Part shown: piece after piece, positions 1 to 11,220 of the stretch | Layout: the number at the start of each line of letters is the position of its first letter | Position numbering within the stretch: position 1 is the stretch's first letter | Assembly (NCBI GenBank): GCA_030667205.1 | Contig: DAOUWH010000016.1 | Span: 1-12,428 of the forward strand | Reading direction: 5' to 3' | Origin: Nitrospirota bacterium | GTDB lineage: Bacteria > Nitrospirota > Thermodesulfovibrionia > Thermodesulfovibrionales > JdFR-86 | Length of the DNA: 12,428 nucleotides | Translations under genes and position numbers: made by a program | Notes under the pieces: generated by a model | Database searches by the model: none | What the model was told of the DNA's origin: nothing | The model's input: only the letters and a program-made list of their open reading frames with translations

Positions 1-504
1 AGGCATGTCTACGACAACCGTGCCCATGCGCCCCTTCTCGCCAATGATGGGGGCGACAAAACTGACGCCGTGCCCGTAGGGGTTGTCAAGTATCAGCGCG
101 TCTCCGGCCTCTACGCCTTCGGCAGCGGCAATCAGGCCGGGGTCGCTCCGGGTCTCGGCCTCCGGAGGTTCGACATGCCTGAGCCTGCCCTGTCTGTCGT
201 ATACCTTCATGGCAAGTTCGGTGCCCTCGCCCAGTTGGGCAAAAGCGTTGTTGATGAGGCGCCCTAAATCGGGCCTAGCAAGGGATGTGTCCGCCAGGAG
301 ATAGGAGAGGGAGACGGCCATCTCCTTAAGGTGTTCTATGTTGCGCTGTATATCGTGGGATATGGTCTCGGCAAGCAGGAGCTGCTGCTTGCGAAGCTGA
401 TGGGCCATCTCGGCCTGGTAGTTCTGGTTGAAAAAGAGGTTCAGGGTGACTATAAGGGAGATGATGAAGGTTGCGGCCGTGATTAGAAGTATGTTGCCCC
501 TCAA
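1..504 (-). CDS. Membrane-anchored sensor protein, N-terminal part (runs off the left edge)
   Basis: This is the first 168 codons of a gene that continues beyond the window. I translated it by hand from a TTG at 504-502. An in-frame TAA lies just upstream at 510-508, and a strong Shine-Dalgarno (AGGAGGAAGG, 520-511) sits 6 nt before the TTG, so the TTG start is well supported. Residues about 4-25 form a hydrophobic membrane helix. Residues about 28-70 are a charged, helical stretch rich in Gln, Leu and His. Residues 100-168 contain strands such as VYDRQGRLRH and GTVVVDM, which resemble the extracytoplasmic PAS/Cache-like sensor domains of histidine kinases, diguanylate cyclases and chemoreceptors. 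The output domain is outside the window, so kinase is only the likeliest guess. It lies 14 nt behind the RCK remnant on the same strand and is probably co-transcribed with it. Confidence 0.72.
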   Translation of the reverse strand, partial: MRGNILLITAATFIISLIVTLNLFFNQNYQAEMAHQLRKQQLLLAETISHDIQRNIEHLKEMAVSLSYLLADTSLARPDLGRLINNAFAQLGEGTELAMKVYDRQGRLRHVEPPEAETRSDPGLIAAAEGVEAGDALILDNPYGHGVSFVAPIIGEKGRMGTVVVDMP

Positions 505-518
505 ATTTTACCTTCCTC

Positions 519-779
519 CTACTGCTTCCGTGCCATTTCCCTGAGCGCCTTGAGTTTGGAGGCCTCCCCTATGGCCACCAGGGTGTCGCCCGGGTTTATC
601 AATACCCCCGAGGCGGGGGTTATCTGGAGCTGGCCCGTGCGGCCTTTTATGGCTGCTATTATTATACCAAGCTCCCTGCCGATGCCGCAGACGATATGGC
701 GGCCTTTTAATTTCTTTATCGTGCTTTGCAGTTTCCTCCTCCCGAATACGTCCCTCAGTTCGCCATCAATGAGCCCCAT
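519..779 (-). pseudogene. Potassium channel / TrkA-type RCK protein remnant (linker joined to RCK_C)
   Basis: This 86-codon frame looks like two separated pieces of a channel-type RCK protein joined together. Residues 3-32 (GELRDVFGRRKLQ, then IKKLKGRHIVCGIGR) match the linker after the pore helices and the first strand and glycine motif of an RCK_N (TrkA_N) nucleotide-binding domain. The next residues, RELGIIIAAIKG and onward to GDTLVAIGEASKLKAL, match an RCK_C (TrkA_C) ligand-binding domain. The pore helices and about 100 or more residues of RCK_N are missing. The frame is open upstream only to a TGA at 818-816, and that upstream DNA is the coding end of the Mut7-C gene, so the pore is not hidden in another frame. 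The ATG overlaps the Mut7-C stop (TGATG), suggesting translational coupling. It ends with TAG. It may be a decayed gene or a functional small RCK_C protein. I favour a remnant. Confidence 0.6.
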
Positions 780-1246
780 CAGTCGCCCCGCCCTCCCGGG
801 TTCCCCGAGATTTCCTCAAGCTTTGCCATTAGTTTCATGTACTGGGAACCCTCCCAGTAGATGTTGCCGCAGCCGCCGCAGCGCAGGAAATGGTTGTGGT
901 TCAGATAAACGTATTCCGGCACGGAATCGGCCACCTCGCCCTTGTGCGCAACGGCGGCAAGGACGCCGTTGCAGTTGGCGCACCTCCTCTTGCCGGGGGT
1001 CTCGGGGCGAAGGTCTTTCAGTACCTGATCGAGCTGCTCGAAGGGGTCGTTGGATTTTATAAAGACGCAATCCCCGGTCTTGCGCTTCAGAAAGGCGGTG
1101 TCTCTCGTCAATATAGTCCTCTGCTCATCAAGGGCGCGCCTCAGAAGCTCTCCGTCGCTGATGTCCGCGAAGTACAGCGTGTCGAAGCCCATGAGCCTGA
1201 GCCATCTGGCAAGGCGGCCGAGCATTGCATCGGCAATGAACTTCAT
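779..1246 (-). CDS. Mut7-C RNase-like domain protein with zinc ribbon
   Basis: A 155-residue protein. Its start, FIADAMLGRLARWLRLMGFD, is the signature of the Mut7-C family (PF01927), a PIN-like fold regarded as a ribonuclease domain. Acidic residues fitting a PIN-type metal site are D6, D31 or E33, and D49 in the LTRD motif. The C-terminal half carries two CxxC pairs (C89/C92 and C123/C126), expected to bind one zinc as a ribbon. The length is normal for a stand-alone family member. The ATG at 1246 begins the domain directly. The nearest strong purine block (AAGGAGGGGG) lies about 15 nt upstream, so the ribosome binding site is imperfectly spaced. It follows rpoC after 59 nt with no clear terminator, and its TGA overlaps the next ATG. 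RNA cleavage is inferred from the family; the substrate is unknown. Confidence 0.85.
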   Translation of the reverse strand: MKFIADAMLGRLARWLRLMGFDTLYFADISDGELLRRALDEQRTILTRDTAFLKRKTGDCVFIKSNDPFEQLDQVLKDLRPETPGKRRCANCNGVLAAVAHKGEVADSVPEYVYLNHNHFLRCGGCGNIYWEGSQYMKLMAKLEEISGNPGGRGD

Positions 1247-1305
1247 CCGGCCCGGCTTCCGCCCCCTCCTTGCGGCGCGGGAATTTCACACTTCGCGCAC
1301 CCGTT

Positions 1306-5432
<4,127 letters not shown>

Positions 5433-5436
<4 letters not shown>

Positions 5437-7793
5437 GAGTTTTCCCCCTTAGTCTTTTTCTCAAGGAGTTCCACGTCCAGGGCAAGGCTCTGGAGCTCTT
5501 TTATCAGCACGTGGAAGGACTCCGGGATGCCCGGCTCAAACGTAGGTTCTCCCTTCACAATGGCCTCGTATGTCTTCGCCCTTCCCGCGATATCGTCGCT
5601 CTTGACGGTAAGGAATTCCTGAAGCGTATTGGAGGCGCCGTATGCCTCGAGCGCCCAGACCTCCATCTCGCCGAGCCTCTGCCCGCCGAACTGCGCCTTG
5701 CCCCCGAGTGGCTGCTGCGTCACGAGCGAGTAGGGGCCTATGGAGCGGGCGTGTATCTTGTCGGCGACAAGGTGATGGAGCTTGAGCATATAGGTATAGC
5801 CCACCGTGACCTGCCTCTGAAACGGCTCGCCGGTCCTTCCGTCATAGAGCGTGACCTGGCCATTCCTGGGAAGCTTCCCCTCCTGCAGGAGGTCTTTTAT
5901 CTCACTCTCCTCCGGCCCTTCGAACACAGGGGCCGCCATGTACACGCCACGCGTCTTCGCCGCCCATCCGAGGTGGCACTCAAGTATCTGCCCCACGTTC
6001 ATCCTCGAGGGCACCCCCATGGGGTTAAGCACTATATCCACCGGGGTGCCGTCCGGAAGGTAAGGCATGTCCTCCACAGGAAGCACCACAGAGACCACAC
6101 CCTTGTTGCCGTGCCTGCCTGCCATCTTGTCGCCGGACTCTACCTTGCGCTTCATCGCGATGTAGACCTTTACGACCTTGTTTACGCCGGGAGGAAGGTC
6201 GTCGCCTCTTTTGATGTTTTCGATCCTCTCGTCGTATCGCTTCTGCAAGGCACGGATGTGCTGGTTCGCCTCGGTGTTTATGACAGCGATATTTGCCTGC
6301 GCTGCCGCGTCCTGGAGCTTGACCTTCAGGAGGTGTTCTTCCTTTACGGAATCTATTATCTCCGTCGTGAGCTTTTTCCCTTTCTTGCACAGGGCTTTCT
6401 TTGCCCGGGGCTCTTTAAAATCTTCCGAAAGGGTCTGCCCTGCAAGCAGCGACCTTACCTTCCTGAATTTTTCTTCTCTTGTGATCCGCGTCTCCTCTTC
6501 GAGGTCGCGCTGCAGCCTCAGGATGTCGTCCTCCTCGATGGCCTTCGCGCGCGAATCCTTTTCCATGCCCTTTCTCGTGAGGATGCGTGCGTCGATAACT
6601 GTACCTTCGATACCCGGGGGCACATACAGGCAGGACTCCTTGACCTCCTCGGCCTTCTCGCCGAAGATAGCCCTTAAAAGCTTCTCTTCGGGAGTGAGCT
6701 GCGTTTCGCCCTTCGGGGTTACCTTGCCCACGAGGATGTCGCCGGGAGAGACCTCTGCGCCAATCCGGATTATTCCGCTTTCGTCAAGGTCTGCAAGGGC
6801 ATCTTCGCCCACGTTGGGGATGTCTCTTGTAATCTCCTCGGGGCCGAGCTTCGTTTCGCGGGCCTCGATGTTGAAATGCTCGATGTGGATGGAGGTGTAG
6901 ACGTCGTCCTTGACGAGCCGTTCGCTCAGGAGTATGGCGTCCTCGAAATTGTACCCTCCCCAGGGCATGTAGGCAACGAGGACGTTCTTGCCCAGTGCCA
7001 GCTCTCCACTGTCCGTCGATGAGCCGTCGGCAAGGACATCACCCTTCTTGACCTTGTCGCCCACGCTTACGATGGGCCTCTGGTTTATGATGGTGGCCTG
7101 GTTCGAGCGCTGGAACTTGACAAGGCTGTAGATGTCCACCCCGCCGTCCTTGGCGCTGACCACTATCCTTGTTGCGTCCACGGACTCCACGACACCGGGC
7201 CTCCGGGCAAGCTCTATAGAGCCCGAGTCCCTTGCCACGGCATGCTCCATTCCGGTGCCGACCACGGGGGCCTCGGACTGAAGCAGAGGCACTGCCTGCC
7301 TCTGCATGTTGGAGCCCATCAGGGCCCTGTTTGCGTCGTCGTTCTCAAGAAAAGGTATAAGCGAGGCTGACACGCCAACGATTTCCTTGGGAGAGACGTC
7401 CATGTACTCGATTTCCTCGGGCGAGACTATCTTGAAGTCGCCGCCGACCCGCGCCGGGATCGTCTCTCCGATTAGCTTGCCTCTTTTGTCCACGGGCGTA
7501 AGGGACTCGGCGATCACGGCCTTCTCGCCCTCTATCGCCGAGAGGTACTCTATCTTGTCCGTAACCCTCCCGCCTTCGACCTTCTTGTAAGGCGCCTCTA
7601 TGAACCCGTACTCGTTTACCCTCGCGTAGGAGGCAAGCGAGGTTATGAGGCCGATGTTCGGGCCTTCGGGTGTTTCCACCGGGCATATTCTGCCGTAGTG
7701 TGTCGGGTGGACGTCCCTTACCTCAAAGCCGGCCCTCTCTCTTGTGAGTCCGCCGGGGCCGAGGGCCGAGAGCCTCCTCTTGTGCGTAATCTC
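5433..7793 (-). CDS. rpoB: RNA polymerase subunit beta, part after the in-frame amber codon
   Basis: This open frame of 786 residues continues rpoB directly after the TAG at 7796-7794, in the same reading frame. It begins with EITHKRRLSALGPGGLTRER and VRDVHPTHYGRICPVETPEG, the conserved second half of the rifampicin region and its sequel. Further on it has WGGYNFEDAILLSERL, SGDKMAGRHGNKG (nucleotide and RNA contacts near the active centre), PMGVPSRMNVGQILE, and QPLGGKAQFGGQRLGEMEVW near the C-terminus, which docks on beta'. It ends with TGA overlapping the rpoC TTG. The nearest potential internal start is a GTG at 7679, with no good ribosome binding site, so independent initiation is not supported. 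Together with the upstream part and one residue for the amber codon, the protein would be 1310 residues from the ATG at 9365, a normal beta length. Confidence 0.93.
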
Positions 7794-7796
7794 CTA
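7794..7796 (-). other. In-frame TAG codon interrupting rpoB at the E. coli S522 position
   Basis: The minus strand reads CCC CTC TAG GAG ATT, that is P-L-stop-E-I. Family members have a serine between L and E (E. coli S522, in the rifampicin-resistance region 507-533). TCG to TAG needs one change, a C-to-A transversion. Conservation is unbroken on both sides with no frameshift. Elsewhere in this window TAG ends secE, rplA and rplL at their expected C-termini, so it is a normal stop codon here. A consensus error or minority variant is most likely; true readthrough or amber suppression is possible but unproven. Confidence 0.9.
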
Positions 7797-9365
7797 GAGG
7801 GGGTTGGTCTGGTCCATGAACTGGCTGAGCTGGCTTGAGCCGAAAAACTCCTTAACCGATGCCATGACCGGTTTGGCGTTTACGAGGTCGTGCGGCATCG
7901 CCTCTTCGAGCTCGGCAAGGGTCATCTTCTCCTTGATGGCCCGCTCCATCCTCACCAGTCCTATCCTGAACTGGTTTTCCAGGAGCTCGCCCACGGCCCT
8001 GATGCGCCTGTTGCCGAGGTGGTCAATGTCGTCAACGTCCCCCTTGCCGGTCCTCAGCGCAAGGAGGTGGCGCACGATCTCGATGATGTCCTTGTCCGTG
8101 AGCACCTTGTGATCAAGCGCGATTTCGAGGTCGAGCCGCTTGTTGATCTTAAGCCTTCCGACCGCAGAGAGGTCGTAGCGCTTCGGGTCAAAGAAAAGTC
8201 CGTTGAAGAGCTCTTTCGCCGCGTTAATCGTCGGCGGCTCGCCGGGCCTGAGCTTCTTGTAGATCTCCGCGAGAGCGTCTTCCTGCTGCGCGACCTTGTC
8301 CGTAAGAAGGGTGTCCCTCAGGGAGGGCAGATATTGAACGTTGTCGATGAACAGGAGGTCTAAGGAGGCTATCTTCAGGCCTGTGATGATGTCCAGGGCC
8401 TCTTCCGTTATCGTCTCGTTGCTTTCGACTATAATCTCTCCGGTGTCGGGGTCGATTATGTCCTTCAGGGTTACCCTTCCTACAATCTCTTTTCGCTGTA
8501 CCGGGATTTCCTTTATCTTCGCCGCTACCATTTTCTTCAGCGCCGCCCTTGTGATCTTGCTGCCCTCCTTGACAAGCGCCTCTTCCGAGCCCCGCTCGTA
8601 GACGGCCTCCCTGATGCGGATGCCCGCCAGGATATCGCTTACGGGCCTCATGAACTTGTCCCCGGTAATCCTTATGGTCTCGACCGGGTAGAAGATTCTA
8701 AGCAGGTCTTCGTTGGAGTAGCCCAGCGCCTTGAGCACTATGGTCGCAGGGAGCTTTTTCCGGCGGTCTATCCTCACGTAAAGGATGTCCTTCGCGTCGA
8801 ACTCGAAATCAAGCCACGACCCCCTGGCCGGTATTACCCTGGCCGAGTACAGGAGCCTGCCGCTTGCGTGGGTCTTGCCCTTGTCGTGGCTGAAGAAAAC
8901 CCCGGGGGAGCGGTGAAGCTGGCTCACGACTACGCGCTCGGTGCCGTTTATAATGAACGTACCGGTCGATGTCATTACAGGCGTCTCGCCTATGTAGACC
9001 TCCTGCTCCTTGGACTCCTTGAGCTTGCGGTCGCCGTCGGCGCCGTTCTCCCAGAGGTTGAGCTTGACCTTAATCTTAAGGGGCGATGCATGGGTTACCC
9101 CCTTGTGCATGCACGCCCTCACGTCGAACTTCGGCTCCCCGACTACATACTCGACAAACTCTATCGAGGCCGTCTTGTTGTAGTCCTCAATCGGAAACAC
9201 GCTCTTCAGAGCCGCCTGAAGCCCCACGTCCTGCCTTTTTTCGGGCGGAAGGTCCCTCTGGAGGAACTTCTCGTAGGACTTTACCTGTATCTCGATCAGG
9301 TTCGGCACATCAATCACCGACTCCACCGAGCCGAAACTCTTTCTTTCTCTTAAAGCTTTGGCCAT
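7794..9365 (-). CDS. rpoB: RNA polymerase subunit beta, N-terminal part up to the amber codon
   Basis: The first 523 residues of beta from the ATG at 9365. A GTG at 9371 would add two residues and has AAGG 6 nt upstream, while AGGG lies 5 nt before the ATG, so the start is uncertain by two codons. Recognisable blocks are VPNLIEIQVKSYEKFL near residue 20, KFDVRACMHKGVTHASPLKI, IINGTERVVVSQLHRSPGVF, and RRIRAVGELLENQFRIGL near the end. The frame finishes in the rifampicin region with FFGSSQLSQFMDQTNPL followed by TAG. As written, the product would lack the active-centre half of beta and could not work alone, so this and the downstream frame should be read as one gene. It follows rplL after about 63-69 nt with no terminator seen, as expected for a rplJL-rpoBC operon. 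Confidence 0.93.
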   Translation of the reverse strand: MAKALRERKSFGSVESVIDVPNLIEIQVKSYEKFLQRDLPPEKRQDVGLQAALKSVFPIEDYNKTASIEFVEYVVGEPKFDVRACMHKGVTHASPLKIKVKLNLWENGADGDRKLKESKEQEVYIGETPVMTSTGTFIINGTERVVVSQLHRSPGVFFSHDKGKTHASGRLLYSARVIPARGSWLDFEFDAKDILYVRIDRRKKLPATIVLKALGYSNEDLLRIFYPVETIRITGDKFMRPVSDILAGIRIREAVYERGSEEALVKEGSKITRAALKKMVAAKIKEIPVQRKEIVGRVTLKDIIDPDTGEIIVESNETITEEALDIITGLKIASLDLLFIDNVQYLPSLRDTLLTDKVAQQEDALAEIYKKLRPGEPPTINAAKELFNGLFFDPKRYDLSAVGRLKINKRLDLEIALDHKVLTDKDIIEIVRHLLALRTGKGDVDDIDHLGNRRIRAVGELLENQFRIGLVRMERAIKEKMTLAELEEAMPHDLVNAKPVMASVKEFFGSSQLSQFMDQTNPL

Positions 9366-9434
9366 AATCACCCTATACCTTCAGATAATTTGTCAGACGT
9401 TCAAACTGCCGAAGCCCACCCGGGCGGACCTGAG

Positions 9435-9821
9435 CTATTTCAGCTCTACTATTGCTCCCTGCTCCTCGAGCTTCGCCTTGACCTGCTCGGCCTCTTCCTT
9501 GCTCACGCCGGCCTTTACGGCCTTCGGAGCGCTGTCTACGAGTTCCTTGGCCTCCTTCAGCCCCAGGCTGGTGACCTCTCTTACGACCTTGATGACCTGG
9601 ATCTTCTTGTCGCCTGCGGCGGAGAGAACGACGTCGAACGCGGTCTTTTCCTCGGCCGCTGCCGGCGCCTCACCACCCGCTGCCGGTGCGGCGGCCACGG
9701 CTGCCACCGGGGCGGCGGCCGATACGCCGTAGCGCTCCTCGAACTCTTTAATGAACTCTGACATCTGAATTATCGTCATGCCGTCTATGAACTCGAATAC
9801 GCTTTTCGTTGTTACTGCCAT
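9435..9821 (-). CDS. rplL: 50S ribosomal protein L7/L12
   Basis: A 128-residue stalk protein, present as dimers on L10, that recruits translation GTPases to the ribosome. The N-terminal dimerisation helices span residues about 5-32. An alanine-, proline- and glutamate-rich hinge follows at about 34-58. The globular C-terminal domain contains the conserved block KIQVIKVVREVTSLGLKEAK, then LVDSAPKAVKAGV. The ATG at 9821 has a strong Shine-Dalgarno (AGGAGGTT) at suitable distance. It lies 37 nt after rplJ. The stop is TAG at the exact family C-terminus (AIVELK), which is useful evidence that TAG means stop in this genome. Confidence 0.98.
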   Translation of the reverse strand: MAVTTKSVFEFIDGMTIIQMSEFIKEFEERYGVSAAAPVAAVAAAPAAGGEAPAAAEEKTAFDVVLSAAGDKKIQVIKVVREVTSLGLKEAKELVDSAPKAVKAGVSKEEAEQVKAKLEEQGAIVELK

Positions 9822-9858
9822 TTATTTAACCTCCTGTATTTTTTAAATCTGAGTTGTC

Positions 9859-10386
9859 TTATCCTGATTCCTGTGCCCTCTTTTCCCTGAGCGCATTTAC
9901 GGCGTAGGCCATGCGTGTCAGGGTGGCCGAGAGTAACCGGGCCATCTTGCTTGCGGGGGCCTGCATTACGCCGGCCAGCATGCCCAGCAGCACCTCGCGA
10001 GGCGGCAGCTTCGATATGGCGTCGAGCTTGTCCGGCGCATAGAGCTCGCCCTCGATTATGCCGCCCGTGACCTTGAGCTTGTCGTTCTTCCTCGCAAACC
10101 CAAGGACTGCCTTAGCCACGGCGACCGGGTCGTCGTAGCCAAAGGCAACGCCCACCGGACCGTTGAAGCTGTCCCTGGCGGCCTCGGCCGGGGTCTTCTC
10201 CGCCGCTATGCGCGCCAGCGTGTTTTTAATGACCCTGTACTCCACGGACGCGCTTCTTAGCGAGTCCCGGAAATCGACCATCTCCGCGACGGTCATCCCC
10301 TTGTAGTCGGTAATGACCATACCCTTTGCCAAGGTGAACTTCTCCTTGAGCCCGGCGATTACCTTTTGCTTTTCTTCCCTGTTCAG
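9859..10386 (-). CDS. rplJ: 50S ribosomal protein L10, CTG start
   Basis: L10 anchors L7/L12 dimers to 23S rRNA at the stalk base and represses its own leader. I place the start at CTG 10386-10384, giving 175 residues beginning (M)NREEKQKVIAGLKEKF, then KGMVITDYKGMTVAEM, a typical L10 N-terminus of typical length. A near-perfect Shine-Dalgarno, AAGGAGG (10399-10393), sits 6 nt before this CTG. No ATG exists in frame there. The alternatives are TTG at 10332 (157 residues) and ATG at 10320; both lose the first conserved helix and lie far from that Shine-Dalgarno. The rest of the protein is intact, with NTLARIAAEK, then GPVGVAFGYDD, and LPPREVLLGMLAGVMQAP near the C-terminal stalk helix, ending with TAA. 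The start codon could also be a miscalled ATG. Confidence 0.9.
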   Translation of the reverse strand: MNREEKQKVIAGLKEKFTLAKGMVITDYKGMTVAEMVDFRDSLRSASVEYRVIKNTLARIAAEKTPAEAARDSFNGPVGVAFGYDDPVAVAKAVLGFARKNDKLKVTGGIIEGELYAPDKLDAISKLPPREVLLGMLAGVMQAPASKMARLLSATLTRMAYAVNALREKRAQESG

Positions 10387-10392
10387 ATTATC

Positions 10393-10399
10393 CCTCCTT
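10393..10399 (-). promoter_or_regulatory. rplJ ribosome binding site that sets the CTG start
   Basis: AAGGAGG, nearly perfectly complementary to the 16S rRNA 3' end, followed by a 6-nt spacer (GATAAT) and then CTG. It sits immediately after the last leader hairpin, so L10-dependent folding could control its accessibility. A five-codon frame (ATG at 10405 to TAA at 10390-10388) overlaps it but has no ribosome binding site of its own. Confidence 0.85.
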
Positions 10400-10400
10400 T

Positions 10401-10482
10401 CCCATAGACGCGGGAAAGCGTCTGGGCAGGCAGCCCCTCTGTGGCGGGGCTATTAAGATTGCTCGCCTGCGGTCTTTGACCG
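10401..10482 (-). promoter_or_regulatory. L10-type ribosomal protein leader RNA
   Basis: The rplJ 5' leader has the hallmarks of the Rfam L10 leader family. GGTCAAAGACC (10481-10471) leads into an outer stem GCAGGC (10470-10465) paired with GCCTGC (10431-10426). A one-sided bulge containing CTTAAT follows, then an inner stem AGCCCC (10451-10446) paired with GGGGCT (10437-10432). This bulged, kink-turn-like helix is the known L10(L12) binding site in other bacteria. A third hairpin, AGACGC (10423-10418) with GCGTCT (10411-10406), ends just before the Shine-Dalgarno. The pairings were read by eye, not folded by program. Autorepression of rplJ-rplL by L10 is inferred from the family. Confidence 0.85.
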
Positions 10483-10486
10483 AGAT

Positions 10487-10505
10487 AAAAACGGGCAAGG
10501 CCCGT
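10487..10505 (-). terminator. Intrinsic terminator-like hairpin after rplA
   Basis: On the minus strand ACGGGC (10505-10500), loop CTT, GCCCGT (10496-10491), followed by TTTT (10490-10487). The hairpin starts 7 nt after the rplA stop. The stem is a perfect 6 bp but the U-tract is short, so termination may be partial. It would separate L11/L1 expression from the L10/L12/RNA polymerase genes. Confidence 0.65.
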
Positions 10506-10512
10506 GCGTTTC

Positions 10513-11202
10513 CTATTTGGTCTCAATTTTACCGACGTCCACCCGGATGCCAGGGCCCATCGTCGAGCTGAAGGACATCTTCTTGATGTACCTGCCCTTG
10601 CTCGCCGAGGGCTTGGCCTTTATCAGCGAGCGCAACGCAGCCATTGCGTTCTCCACGAGGGCGTCCTCGCTAAAAGAGACCTTTCCCACCGGCATGTGCA
10701 CTATTCCGGCCTTCTCTACCCTGTAGTCCACCTTGCCGGCCTTGAGTTCCTTTACGACGTTTGCGATATCGAAGGTGACCGAGCCGAGCTTGGGATTCGG
10801 CATAAGGCCCCTGGGGCCGAGTATCTTTCCTATCTTGCCCACGGCGCCCATCATGTCGGGCGTGGCCGCGGCCTTGTCGAACTCCAGCCAGCCGCCCTTT
10901 ATCTTTTCGATGAGGTCGTCGCCACCCACGAAATCGGCCCCTGCGGCCTCGGCCTCTTTTTCCTTCTCTCCCTTGGCGAACACCAGCACCCGCACCTCCT
11001 TGCCGATGCCGTGGGGCAGGAGCACCGCGCCCCTGACCATCTGGTCGGACTTCCTCGGGTCCACGCCAAGGCATACCGCCATGTCTACCGTCTCGTCGAA
11101 TTTCGCATAGGCCCGCTCCTTTACGAGGCCTATGGCCCGCTCAAGCGGGTATTCCTCGGTCCTTGAGATGTCTTTTTTCGCCTCTGTATATTTCTTGCCC
11201 AT
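10513..11202 (-). CDS. rplA: 50S ribosomal protein L1
   Basis: A full-length L1 of 229 residues, which forms the mobile L1 stalk on 23S rRNA at the E-site and in many bacteria represses its own operon mRNA. Recognisable blocks are the N-terminal EEYPLERAIGLVKERAYAKF, FDETVDMAVCLGVDPRKSDQ, the domain II signature ILGPRGLMPNPKLGSVT (about residues 128-144), and the C-terminal SSTMGPGIRVD. The ATG at 11202 is preceded by CCGGAGGT at good spacing, 18 nt after rplK. The gene ends with TAG. No L1 target structure is obvious in the short gap before rplK, although the upstream coding region could hold one. Confidence 0.98.
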   Translation of the reverse strand: MGKKYTEAKKDISRTEEYPLERAIGLVKERAYAKFDETVDMAVCLGVDPRKSDQMVRGAVLLPHGIGKEVRVLVFAKGEKEKEAEAAGADFVGGDDLIEKIKGGWLEFDKAAATPDMMGAVGKIGKILGPRGLMPNPKLGSVTFDIANVVKELKAGKVDYRVEKAGIVHMPVGKVSFSEDALVENAMAALRSLIKAKPSASKGRYIKKMSFSSTMGPGIRVDVGKIETK

Positions 11203-11220
11203 TATTATCTATACCTCCGG

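Noticed and set aside
1247..1305. Possible terminator after rpoC
   Set aside because: A weak GCGCG/CGCGC pairing is present but the loop is long and no U-tract follows.
7677..7679. GTG as an independent start for a separate C-terminal beta protein
   Set aside because: It lies inside the conserved CPVETPEG block, about 115 nt after the amber, has no good ribosome binding site, and would omit conserved residues between the TAG and the GTG.
9372..9434. Short GCCC/GGGC hairpin in the rplL-rpoB gap as a terminator or RNase III site
   Set aside because: The stem is only 4 bp with no U-tract, too weak to call without folding or mapping data.
9859..10332. rplJ starting at TTG 10332
   Set aside because: This removes the conserved NREEK to KEKF helix and ignores the strong Shine-Dalgarno at 10399-10393.
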